DNA of 64,000 nt from NCBI GenBank assembly GCA_030844895.1, contig CM061233.1:50211453-50275452 (forward strand), given 5' to 3'. Shown here piece by piece: positions 19,020 to 28,865 of the stretch. This stretch comes from Ambrosia x helenae (taxonomy: Eukaryota; Streptophyta; Magnoliopsida; Asterales; Asteraceae). The stretch's first letter is position 1. Every line of letters begins with the position of its first letter. Below the pieces are notes generated by a model. The model was not told the origin of the DNA. It searched no databases and saw only the letters and a program-made list of their open reading frames with translations. Made by a program: the position numbers and the translations under genes.

Positions 19020-22000
19020 AGGAACTTCGTCCCGAAGTTGGAGTTGGAGAGTCTGGTGGAAAAAGATGTGGATATTTCGACTTCATCTGGTCTTTACGTT
19101 CCCAAGTGAACTCTGGGCCTCGTTTAGATTCCCAACGAACCTTAACGATTGGAATACGACTGCGCTTGAGTTTCTTGACTCCAGTGTCAACAATCTCGAC
19201 GAGTTTCTCGATAATGTGCATGCTTTCATCGATTTGCACATCCTCAAGAGGAACATGAAGGTTCTCATCTGCTAAGCATTTCTTGAGATTCGAAACATGG
19301 AAGGTCGGATGAACATTGCTTAGCTCAGGTGGAAGATCAAGTTTGTAAGCCACTTTTCCAACTCTGTCAAGAATTTTGAAGGGGCCTACGTAACGAGGAG
19401 CTAGTTTTCCCTTTCTACCGAAACGAATAACTCCTTTCCAAGGGGATACCTTAAGTAGCACAAGGTCCCCAACTTGAAATTCCAAGGGTTTACGACGTTT
19501 ATCAGCATAACTCTTTTGGCGACTTCTAGCCTTGAGAAGATTATCCTGAATAAGCTGGATTTTGTCTGTGGTTTCCTGGATTAGTTCGGGTCCAGTAATA
19601 CGAGCTTCACCAACCTCAGTCCAACAGACAGGAGAACGACATTTCCGACCATAGAGTGCCTCAAAAGGAGCCATGTTAATGCTGGCGTGATAACTGTTGT
19701 TGTATGAAAACTCAACCAAAGGAAGATGAGAATCCCATGCGCCACCAAAATCGATGACACATGCCCTGAGCATGTCCTCAAGTGTCTGGATGGTTCGTTC
19801 AGTCTGACCATCCGTTTGAGGGTGATAAGCAGTGCTCAGGTTCAACTTGGTACCCAAAGCATCTTGTAGAGATCCCCAAAAGTGAGAGGTGAAACGACCA
19901 TCGCGATCAGAAATAATGTCCAAAGGTATACCGTGACGACATACGATTTCACTTACGTACATCTTTGCCAACTTTTCCACAGAATACTTCTCACGAATAG
20001 GTAGAAAGTGAGCTGACTTGGTCAAACGATCGACGATTACCCAAATACTGTCAAAACCTTTGGGTGTGCGAGGAAGTTTGGTGATGAAATCCATAGCTAT
20101 GCTCTCCCATTTCCAGACAGGAATCTCTGGTTGTTCAAGCATACCAGATGGTCGTTGATGTTCAGCCTTAACCTTGGAACAAGTGAGGCATTTTGCAACG
20201 AAAAGAGCAATGTCTTTCTTCATACCAGGCCACCAATAAGAATAACGAAGATCTTGATACATCTTGTCAGCTCCAGGATGAATAGAATAACGAGACTTAT
20301 GAGCTTCGTTCATGAGAAAAGTACGAAGATCATCACGGTCGGGAATCCACAGTCGGTTAAGGAAATAAAGGAGACCATCGGGTTTGGTTTCAAGTTGAGT
20401 CTCAGCACCACAAGACATTTCATCGTACATGTTACCTTGGGTGACTGATGTGTGTTGAGCCTGGAGAATGCGATCTTGAAGATCAGTACGAACTCTCGCA
20501 CATTGGAGTTTGACACGCTCTTTACGACTAAGTGCGTCAGCCACAACATTCGCTTTGCCAGGATGGTAGCGAATTTCGCAATCATAGTCGTTAAGTAATT
20601 CAACCCAACGTCGTTGCCTCATGTTAAGATTCTTTTGATCGAAGACATGTTGGAGACTTTTGTGGTCCGTGAACACCACACATTTGGTCCCATACAGATA
20701 ATGTCTCCAAATCTTGAGTGCAAAGACAACAGCGCCCAATTCAAGATCATGGGTGGTATAATTTTTCTCGTGAGTCTTGAGTTGTCGAGACGCATAAGCA
20801 ATAACCTTTCCTCGTTGCATGAGAACACAACCAAGACCTTGGTTCGATGCATCACAGTAGACCACGAAATCATCATTACCGTCAGGTAGAGACAAGATAG
20901 GAGCTTCACAGAGTTTCAGCTTAAGAGTTTCAAATGCTTCCTCTTGCTTAGGTCCCCACTCATAGGGTTTACCCTTGTGAGTTAAGGTAGTGAGAGGAAC
21001 AGCGATCTTGGAGAAATTGGCGATGAATCGACGATAATAACCAGCCAACCCAAGAAAAGAACGGACTTCCGTGGGAGTGGTAGGAACACTCCAATTTTTC
21101 ACAGCTTCGATCTTTGCAGGATCAACATAAATTCCGTTCATATCAATGACATGTCCCAAAAATTGAACTTCCTTAAGCCAAAATTCACATTTTGAGAACT
21201 TGGCGTACAGTTGTTCTTTCTTTAGGAGACTCAAGATAGAGTGAAGATGTTGCTCGTGATCGGATTTTGATTTAGAGTAAATCAAAATATCATCGATGAA
21301 AACGATCACGAATTTGTCGAGATAGGGTCTACAAACCCGATTCATCAAATCCATAAATACTGCGGGAGCATTGGTCAACCCAAAAGGCATAACCATGAAT
21401 TCATAGTGACCGTAGCGAGTGCGAAAAGCTGTCTTGGGAATATCTTCATCGTGGACTCTAAGCTGATGATAACCAGAACGGAGATCAATCTTCGAGAAAT
21501 GCGTTGCTCCTTGAAGTTGATCGAAGAGATCGTCAATCCTAGGAAGTGGATAACGATTCTTGATGGTGAGTTTGTTGAGTTCACGGTAGTCAATACACAT
21601 CCGAAGAGAACCATCCTTCTTTTTAACGAATAAGACAGGGGCTCCCCATGGAGAAGAACTAGGGCGAATGAACCCTTTATCAGAAAGTTCCTGTAATTGA
21701 CTAGCAAGTTCTTGCATCTCAGAGGGTGCAAGATGATAAGGAGCTTTGGCGATAGGATTAGCACCAGGAACAAGATCAATACGAAACTCCACTTGTCGAG
21801 CAGGAGGCAAACCAGGTAAATCCTCTAGAAAGACTTCAGGATAGTCTCGAATAATAGGAATGTCTTGGATACTTTTGCCTTTGTCCTTCTTCTCTATCAC
21901 GTTAGCTAAGAAGGCTGTATACCCCTTTCGTAAGTACTTTTGGGCAGTAGTACAAGACATAAGCTTAAGCTCACCACAGGGTTTCTCACCATAGATCTTC

Positions 22001-23664
22001 AAAATCTCACCAGATTCGAGAGGAATGCGTATGACTTTCTCGAAGCACAGAATTTCGGCACGATGAGTTGACAACCAGTCCATGCCTACTATAACATCAA
22101 AACTACCAAGATGCATAGGGATAAGATCGATAGGGAAGGTATGATCATCGAGATTCAACAAGCAGTTACGTATAATAGAGTCGATCGAAATAGACTTCCC
22201 GTTAGCTACCTCTACCACGAAAGGGTCTTCTAGATTAGTGTGGGGTAAGTTAAGTAAAGGTTCAAACTTCAGTGACACGAATGACTTATCAGCTCCTGAA
22301 TCAAATAATATGGATGCATAGTGGTTATTAATGAGAAACGTACCATTCACCACTTCGTTGTTGTCACGGGCCTGGTTAGCGTTGAGATTGTAGGCGCGAC
22401 CTCGAGCACCTTGGTTCTGGTTGCGGTTCTGGTTTTGGTTTTGGTTCTGATTTTGGTTTTGGTTACGGTTACGATTAGGGCAGTTGTTGATGTAGTGATT
22501 AGGGTTACCACACTCGTAGCATTGACCACGAGTAGGCCTGTTGTTTTGTTGGTTGGGAGCTGGGTTGTTGTTGTCTTGGGTAGCAGGAGATCGACAGACG
22601 TTCACCAGGTGACCATATCTTTGACACTTAGTACAAAATCGACATGGCACCTGCGTGGGATGGTGGTACTTGCAAGTGTTGCACAAAGGGTGAGGTCCGG
22701 TGTATGGTTTCTTGGCTGGGTTTTGGGCAGCAGGTGGAGTAGCAGCAACCATATAGTTTCTAGCTTTGCGCTTTTTGTTGCTTGAGGTCTCAGGCTTGAC
22801 TTCAATTGCAGGCTGTGGAGTGTCTTTGGCAGTAGTCTTCTTAGTGCCCTTGCGAACGAGAGTACCGTTCTTCACGTGATTATCAGTAAGAGTGGCCGCT
22901 AGACGTTTGGCCTCTTCCAGAGTTGCAGGATTTCTACCCCAAACGGTGTCCTGGATTTGCATGGGCAGACCACCGATGTACTTCTCGATGGCTACCGGCA
23001 GAGGAGTAACCTTGTGTGGCAACAATAAGCTAAGCTCATGAAAGCGGGTGTTGTAGGCAAGGTTTTCCCCACTATCTTGAGCTAAGGTGTGGAACTCATC
23101 CTCAAGCTTTTTAACTTCATTGCGAGGACAGAACTCCTCTTTCATGATCTCTTTGACTTGGTCCCATGTCATAGCAAGAGCAACCTCGGCCCCACGAGTA
23201 CGCTTTTCTTCATTCCACCATGTGAGCGCTCGTTTATGGAGAACACTCATGGCGTAATGAACCTTGAGATTGTTGGGGCACTCACTGTTGATGAAGGTAT
23301 TCTCAATACCCTCAAACCATTGGAGAAGTCCAGTAGCTCCTTCTTCACCGCTGAACTTTGGAGGGTTACAAGAGTTGAAATGTTTAAGGGTGCAAGCTTG
23401 GGGTCCATTACCATTGCCATTGCCATTTCCGTTCCCATTGTTGTGACCATTCCCATTGCCGTTCAATTGGATGACCTGAGCAAGTAAATTGGGAACCAGA
23501 GTTGCGATTTGCTGCGCCATTTGTTGAGAAATGATCGCAGCCAATTGAGCATCGACCCCATTGTTGTTGTGGTTAGGAACTTGGTCATGGTTGTGGTTAT
23601 GGTTATCACCACCTTCTTCGTGGTTCTCACCATTGTTGTTGCGAGTGCTGCGACGAGGAGGCAT
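19018..23664 (-). CDS. Gypsy2 Gag-Pol polyprotein, complete
   Basis: Uninterrupted frame of 1548 codons. I start at ATG 23664 (MPPRRSTRNN), which gives a typical gag N-terminus, rather than the in-frame ATG six codons upstream. In order: N/H-rich N-terminus and NG repeats; gag core (about 90-200, KFSGEEGATGLLQWFEGIE, LTWWNEEKR); two knuckles (about 340 and 385, CYECGNPNHYINNC); protease DSGADKSFVS (about 455); RT with MPFGLTNAPAVF and FIDDILIYS (about 787); RNase H DASNQGLGCVLMQ (about 940); integrase HHCC (about 1120-1166); DDE core with MDFITKLP, SDRDGRF and TDGQTERTIQT (about 1190-1290); and a C-terminal chromodomain-like tail with GPEFTWERKDQ (about 1520). All catalytic motifs I can check are intact. 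The tail suggests a Tekay/Del-type chromovirus, whose integrase tail may steer insertion to marked chromatin; that role is family knowledge. Confidence 0.95.
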   Translation of the reverse strand: MPPRRSTRNNNGENHEEGGDNHNHNHDQVPNHNNNGVDAQLAAIISQQMAQQIATLVPNLLAQVIQLNGNGNGHNNGNGNGNGNGNGPQACTLKHFNSCNPPKFSGEEGATGLLQWFEGIENTFINSECPNNLKVHYAMSVLHKRALTWWNEEKRTRGAEVALAMTWDQVKEIMKEEFCPRNEVKKLEDEFHTLAQDSGENLAYNTRFHELSLLLPHKVTPLPVAIEKYIGGLPMQIQDTVWGRNPATLEEAKRLAATLTDNHVKNGTLVRKGTKKTTAKDTPQPAIEVKPETSSNKKRKARNYMVAATPPAAQNPAKKPYTGPHPLCNTCKYHHPTQVPCRFCTKCQRYGHLVNVCRSPATQDNNNPAPNQQNNRPTRGQCYECGNPNHYINNCPNRNRNQNQNQNQNQNQNRNQNQGARGRAYNLNANQARDNNEVVNGTFLINNHYASILFDSGADKSFVSLKFEPLLNLPHTNLEDPFVVEVANGKSISIDSIIRNCLLNLDDHTFPIDLIPMHLGSFDVIVGMDWLSTHRAEILCFEKVIRIPLESGEILKIYGEKPCGELKLMSCTTAQKYLRKGYTAFLANVIEKKDKGKSIQDIPIIRDYPEVFLEDLPGLPPARQVEFRIDLVPGANPIAKAPYHLAPSEMQELASQLQELSDKGFIRPSSSPWGAPVLFVKKKDGSLRMCIDYRELNKLTIKNRYPLPRIDDLFDQLQGATHFSKIDLRSGYHQLRVHDEDIPKTAFRTRYGHYEFMVMPFGLTNAPAVFMDLMNRVCRPYLDKFVIVFIDDILIYSKSKSDHEQHLHSILSLLKKEQLYAKFSKCEFWLKEVQFLGHVIDMNGIYVDPAKIEAVKNWSVPTTPTEVRSFLGLAGYYRRFIANFSKIAVPLTTLTHKGKPYEWGPKQEEAFETLKLKLCEAPILSLPDGNDDFVVYCDASNQGLGCVLMQRGKVIAYASRQLKTHEKNYTTHDLELGAVVFALKIWRHYLYGTKCVVFTDHKSLQHVFDQKNLNMRQRRWVELLNDYDCEIRYHPGKANVVADALSRKERVKLQCARVRTDLQDRILQAQHTSVTQGNMYDEMSCGAETQLETKPDGLLYFLNRLWIPDRDDLRTFLMNEAHKSRYSIHPGADKMYQDLRYSYWWPGMKKDIALFVAKCLTCSKVKAEHQRPSGMLEQPEIPVWKWESIAMDFITKLPRTPKGFDSIWVIVDRLTKSAHFLPIREKYSVEKLAKMYVSEIVCRHGIPLDIISDRDGRFTSHFWGSLQDALGTKLNLSTAYHPQTDGQTERTIQTLEDMLRACVIDFGGAWDSHLPLVEFSYNNSYHASINMAPFEALYGRKCRSPVCWTEVGEARITGPELIQETTDKIQLIQDNLLKARSRQKSYADKRRKPLEFQVGDLVLLKVSPWKGVIRFGRKGKLAPRYVGPFKILDRVGKVAYKLDLPPELSNVHPTFHVSNLKKCLADENLHVPLEDVQIDESMHIIEKLVEIVDTGVKKLKRSRIPIVKVRWESKRGPEFTWERKDQMKSKYPHLFPPDSPTPTSGRSS

Positions 23665-24199
23665 GATCTGTAATAGACACAATGAAATGAATGAGAGTTT
23701 ATATGAGGAATGTAATCATTTATTCATTAATTAAAACGAATAAACGAAAACGTTGACTTATCAAAGATTCTAAATTCTAATAACATATGAAGACATGCTT
23801 TAGCCTATAAGTGAACACTCATCCCGAGAATTCCCAGGTAGGCATCCGGGTCCCTCGTCTGATTGGGATATATGCGCAATGCCAGCCTAGACAGAAGACT
23901 CAGAATACAGGCGTTCACCCTTCCAGATTGCACGTGTTCGTTATTAAAATCTAGAACTTCGACGAGATCTCAAGGGGGGTTCAGGTTAAACCTGAGGATT
24001 TTGTCCTATTATTCTAATGGTGGATCAGGATTGCAGCAGACAATTAAGAGTAGTCACATGTAGGTTTAGGGTTATAAGGCATAGGATAAGGATAGGATTA
24101 GGGAAGCAATTAGGGTTACAAGTAGGAGAAGCAAGTACTGTTTAAGTCCCTAAGGTTATAGTCTAGATTATTTCTAATAACCTAATTCCCTATAACCAA
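23665..24199 (-). other. Gypsy2 5' leader
   Basis: Non-coding leader between primer-binding site and gag. The block 23815-23960 (minus: ataggctaaagc, gggacccggatgcctacctg, cacgtgcaatctggaaggg) is clearly homologous to 55760-55955 in Gypsy4, so the two elements share a leader and probably packaging signals. Confidence 0.75.
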
Positions 24200-24212
24200 G
24201 GCTCTGATACCA
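24200..24212 (-). other. Gypsy2 primer-binding site (initiator Met tRNA)
   Basis: The minus strand reads tggtatcagagcc, 3 nt from the 5' LTR. Confidence 0.9.
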
Positions 24213-25772
24213 ATCTGTAACACCCCAACCGATGGCGGAAACATCGGGGTGCCACGTATTGATGATTGTTTTCAGTAGCACATGGTATAATATAAATTTT
24301 AAATAATTTATTCAAACATAATATCCAAAATGTGAAATGATGTCTAAGAATTCAAATACATAATATCAAATAACAACTTCAATAACTTCAAACAAACTTC
24401 AAGTAAAATCCTCATGCTAACTCAAGCCTCAGCTTCATTGTTACCTGAAACATGTTAATTTTGAAAGTATTTTGGGTCAACATAAGTTGGTGAGAATTAC
24501 ATAGGTTTTTGATAATAAAATGAATAAAATGTTGTGCAATTCATGTGTCATGTTAATCTAGCCCATATGTGAGAACATACTAGAAATAAATCGAGTGCAT
24601 AATCAACCCTGTTGACTGTTATAAAATGATACATACCATACACTTATGGTCCAATTGAATATGTTATGCGATAACAAACACCCACGTAACCTTTGTAGGA
24701 GGCACGTATCCGAGTGGGATTGTCAGTCCAATAGATCTATCAATGTATACCGTCGGCTGATCAATGTTAATGATTATGCTAGAATGGTGCTTACTCTAAT
24801 CATGCTCAAGACATAATGCAACATAGAAAACAAATAGACACATTGATGATTGAATTGCAATGAAAATGTTATAACATGTTTCACCCCAAAAATGGTGATA
24901 AATAAAAGGGGCTATGAAAAACTCACCTTAGCAAATGTTAACTTGTTGAAAAGATGTAATAATTGTGTTGCCCAAAATGATTCCAAATATCACCCTATAA
25001 TAAGGTAATATGTAATAAGTCTAAGTCTAATTAACTTACAAGTGTATCCTAGGGTTTCGATTTGGGGATAATCAATTGTTGAATTTAAATTTAATAAAGG
25101 AAAATTTGATAATTAATGGAAGAAAGTCTTTTATAAAATTTGGATTTTGAATGTGCACATTAAAGTGTTTGAAGCATAAAAATAATTTTTATAAAATTAT
25201 TTTATTTAAAATAGATTTTTAAATCTATTTATTTATAAATAGCCAATATTTAAATTTAATATTCAAAAATACTAAAATTAAAGAATTCCTATTTTAAAAA
25301 TCATATTTCTGTTCTAAATAATTAAAAATAATTTGTATAAAATTTTGGTGCAAAAATGATGAAAATTGGATTTATTATGATTTAATTATGATTAAATCTA
25401 ACAAAAATTGATTAAAAATATAAAATAAATGATTTTACTGAATTAAAAATTATTTCAGTAAAGTTTATCTTTATAAAAAGTTAGGATAATTTTTGAAGAA
25501 TTTAATAAAATTGTTTTGATATATAAATGGATTTTTATAGATATAATAGTATAAAAATGATTTAATTATTATAAATATTAAATAAATGAATTTCTGAAAA
25601 ATAAAAATTGTAAATAAAACTTTTATCACAGATTAAACAAATATAATTTTTTTAGAATTTATAAAATAGTTTTGATATTTTAAAATGAATTTAAAAGATT
25701 AAAAGGTTTAATATATATATATAAATATATTTGTTGTTTTTTTTTAAAAAAAAGAAAAGAAAAGAAAAGAAC

Positions 25773-25859
25773 AAAAAGGGTCAGAGCCGGGACTCGAACC
25801 CGGGTAACCACTGTGGTGGAACAAGGTCACAACCACTTGGCCTAGGCCGGTGGTTGTGA
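25773..25859 (-). repeat. tRNA-like Pol III unit in Gypsy2 5' LTR (copy of unit 1)
   Basis: Same A-box, B-box and T-run as at 18082-18168; no change seen by eye in the boxes. Confidence 0.6.
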
Positions 25860-26173
25860 TATCTTCTGTTTAAAATTAATTATATACAATACGCGAAATC
25901 AAGATTATCCCCAATTCCATATGAACGAGCCCTAGAATTTGCAATCAAACAATTCAGAAAACTAGAGCCCGATTAATGTTGGGGCTATTGTTGTTTGATC
26001 GCCGATTAATGAAACCCACACAAGAAAAATAACTCACAGTGATGAATTGATTAAAACCGTCGGGTCAAAGCAAAAGTCAAACGACGAGCTCAATAATAAT
26101 AATCAGAGTATATCAGAGAGAATTGGAGGTTGAGAGAGAGTTGTGAGTGAGTATACAAGGTTCGGAGATCATC

Positions 26174-26181
26174 TATTTATA
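26174..26181 (-). promoter_or_regulatory. TATA box in Gypsy2 5' LTR
   Basis: Minus-strand TATAAATA in the LTR that lies upstream of gag; probable promoter of the intact element. Confidence 0.55.
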
Positions 26182-26453
26182 CTGAGGATCGATGGTTATG
26201 ATTAATTGGAAAGTTGACCTTCGATAATTATCATACGCGTATAATTGAATCAATTGGTCAACGATTAGATGTAATTGACGTGTAATCAAGTTGTATAAGG
26301 CCGGCAATCACAAACATTTACCAATTTTAGATCAATTACGAGTTAATACCCAAGATTGATCCATACGTTAACCCACAGTTGACTTTCCTTGTCAACTGTG
26401 AAGGTTTAATATGTGTATTTAATTATAATACGTCCGGGTTTAAAACAAGATGA

Positions 26454-26530
26454 TGGTCCAGCCCAGATGGTTGTGCATGTGTGTGTGTTTGGCTTTGGCG
26501 CGGGTTCGAACCCCGGCCAAAGCATTTTAT
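26454..26530 (+). repeat. tRNA-like Pol III unit in Gypsy2 5' LTR (copy of unit 2)
   Basis: A-box-like at 26459-26470 and B-box-like GGTTCGAACCC at 26503-26513, followed by TTTT; copy of 18763-18838. Confidence 0.5.
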
Positions 26531-26695
26531 TATTTTTGATTTTTTTATCATTCCACACACATATATTATATTATATATATAGTATTAGGGTTCCACAATC
26601 GCGACAAAATAATTAAATGCGAGTATAAGATGAAAACTTGACGTTTTATTAAATGCGAACGTGTAACGTACAAGTTTTTAATGCGTAATGTTACA

Positions 26696-28830
26696 TTCAT
26701 GTCGATCCAGCTAAGATCGAAGCGATCAAGGACTGGGGAGCACCAAAGACGCCAACTGAGGTGCGGCAATTCCTAGGCCTTGCGGGCTACTATCGTCGTT
26801 TCATTCAGGGGTTCTCGAAGATTGCTCAACCCCTGACCACTCTCACGCAGAAGGATAGAAAATTTGACTGGGGTGAACCACAAGAGTCGGCATTTCAAAA
26901 ACCGAAATCTAAACTTTGTTCTGCTCCTATTTTGTCTTTACCTGAAGGCCCTGATGATTTCGTTGTTTACTGTGATGCTTCTATTCATGGTCTCGGTTGC
27001 GTGTTGATGCAACGCGAGAAGGTGATTGCATATGCTTCTCGTCAACTCAAGGTGCACGAGAAGAACTACACCACCCATGACTTGGAGTTGGGTGCAGTGG
27101 TTTTCGCATTGAAAATTTGGAGACATTACTTGTAGGGTACCAAATGCACCATCTACACCGATCACAAGAGTCTCCAACATATTTTCGACCAACAACATTT
27201 GAACATACGGCAGCGTCGTTGGATTGAACTCCTGAACGACTATGATTGTGCCATTAAGTACCATCCTGGCAAGGCGAATGTTGTAGCAGACGCCTTGAGC
27301 AGGAAGGAATCAACTAAACCTCGTCGCGTTCGGGCGTTGCAGCTCACCATTCATTCATCCCTACCTGATCAACTCCGTTCTGCTCAGTTAGAATCTTTGA
27401 AGGAGGAAAACCTGAAAGCTGAGACTATGCACGGTGCCGACAAGCACCTCGAGCGAAGGCCTGATGGCCTGCATTATTTCGCAGAACGCATATGGGTTCC
27501 TTTATTCGGGGGACTTCGGGAGCTTGTCCTAGATGAGGCTCATAAGTCCCGGTATTCTATTCATCCTGGTTCGGATAAGATGTACCAAGATCTGAAGGTG
27601 CTTTACTGGTGGCCAAACATGAGGTCGGATATAGCCTCATACGTGAGCAAATGCTTGACCTGTGCTAAGGTCAAGGTGGAATACCAGAAACCGTCGGGTC
27701 TCTTGCAACAACCTGAAATTCCGGAATGGAAATGGGAACGGATTACAATGGATTTTGTCACGCAACTTCCTAAATCACCAAGCGGGAATGACAAGATATG
27801 GGTGATTGTCGATCGGTTGACGAAATCAGCCCATTTTCTTGCTATTAAGGAGACCGACACCATGGATCGTTTGGCTCGCCTTTATTTGAAGGAGGTTGTT
27901 TCTAAGCACGGGGTGCCAGTTTCTATTATCTCGGATCGTGACTCCCATTTTACTTCTCACTTCTGGAAGTCTTTGCACAAGGCTTTGGGTACCCAACTAG
28001 ACATGAGTACGGCTTATCATCCACAGACTGACGGTCAGAGTGAGCGTACGATTCAAACTTTCGAAGACATACTGCAGGCATGTGTGATCGATTTTGGCAA
28101 GGGTTGGGAAGCTCATCTACCGTTAGTAGAATTCTCGTACAACAACAGTTATCACACGAGCATCAAGGCGGCTCCGTTCGAGGCACTGTACGGACGAAAA
28201 TGCCGTTCTCCTCTTTGTTGGGCTGAGGTGGGTGAGAGTCAACTCACTGGGCCTGAACTAGTGTACGAAACTTCGGAAAAGATCGTACAGATTCGTAACC
28301 GGTTGGCAGCGGCACGGGATCGGCAAAAGAGTTATGCTGATCAGCGTCGCAAACCATTGGAATTCCAAGTTAATGACAAAGTACTTCTAAAAGTCTCACC
28401 GTGGAAGGGCGTCATACGCTTTGGGAAGCGTGGCAAACTCAACCCTCGATATGTCGGTCCATTTACGATCCTGGAACGGATTGGACCGGTGGCGTACCGT
28501 CTTGATTTACCGACGGAGCTCGGTAACGTACATAACGTCTTCCATGTGTCCAACTTGAAGAAGTGTCTAGCTGACGAGTCTCTCATTGTTCCACTGGAAG
28601 AGATCAAGGTTGATGATCGTCTTCGGATTGTTGAAGAACCTGTGGAGATTCTGGATTACAAGATTCGTAGCCTACGTCATAGCAAGATTCGCATCGTAAA
28701 GGTTCGCTGGAACTCGAACCGAGGACCAGAGTACACGTGGGAACGGGAGGATCAGATGAAGTCTAAGTATCCTCATCTCTTTCCTAAGGAAGCGTTCGAG
28801 TCGAGATATGTCTCTTCTGCAGCTGAATGA
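26696..28830 (+). pseudogene. Gypsy1 pol, 3' part (RT end, RNase H, integrase, chromodomain-like tail)
   Basis: Continues the RT of 16523 after the second ttcat copy (26696-26700). RT end and connection: RQFLGLAGYYRRFI. RNase H: DASIHGLGCVLMQ near 26971. A TAG at 27133-27135 interrupts the frame after WRHYL, where Gypsy2 has tyrosine. From there 27199-28830 is open: integrase HHCC (SRYSIHPGSDKMYQDL, CLTCAKVK; about 27550-27670), DDE core (MDFVTQLP, SDRDSHF, TDGQSERTIQT; about 27750-28060), the PFEALYGRKCRSPLCW block, and a C-terminal tail with GPEYTWEREDQ. Apart from the TAG, the catalytic motifs here look intact. Confidence 0.9.
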
Positions 28831-28852
28831 ATCTCGGGGCGAGATTCCTTTT

Positions 28853-28865
28853 AACGTGGGGATGA
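28853..28865 (+). other. Gypsy1 polypurine tract
   Basis: Purine-rich aacgtggggatga directly before the 3' LTR start tgtgac. Upstream is ctcggggcgagattcctttt, the same pre-tract motif seen in Gypsy2, 3 and 4. Confidence 0.7.

Larger units (their letters stand above)
16524..26695 (-). mobile_element. Gypsy2: intact-looking minus-strand chromovirus-type element inside Gypsy1
   Basis: A 10,172-bp element with LTRs of 2481 and 2480 bp, TG...CA ends, target duplication ttcat, iMet primer-binding site, polypurine tract and a single gag-pol frame of 1548 codons with no stop or frameshift. By eye the LTRs differ by about 11 substitutions and a few 1-2 bp indels (about 0.4%). It is younger than Gypsy1 because it lies inside it. 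It is the only element in the window that looks able to encode all its own proteins. Confidence 0.95.
24216..26695 (-). repeat. Gypsy2 5' LTR
   Basis: 2480 bp, nearly identical to 16524-19004. A TATA box (minus TATAAATA) lies at 26174-26181, about 515 bp from the LTR's minus-strand beginning. The two tRNA-like units recur here (25773-25859 minus and 26454-26530 plus). Confidence 0.95.

Noticed and set aside
22321..22785. 154-codon plus-strand ORF rich in Val/Leu
   Set aside because: Antisense of the N/Q-rich and knuckle region of the intact Gypsy2 gag; a low-complexity shadow with no family signal.
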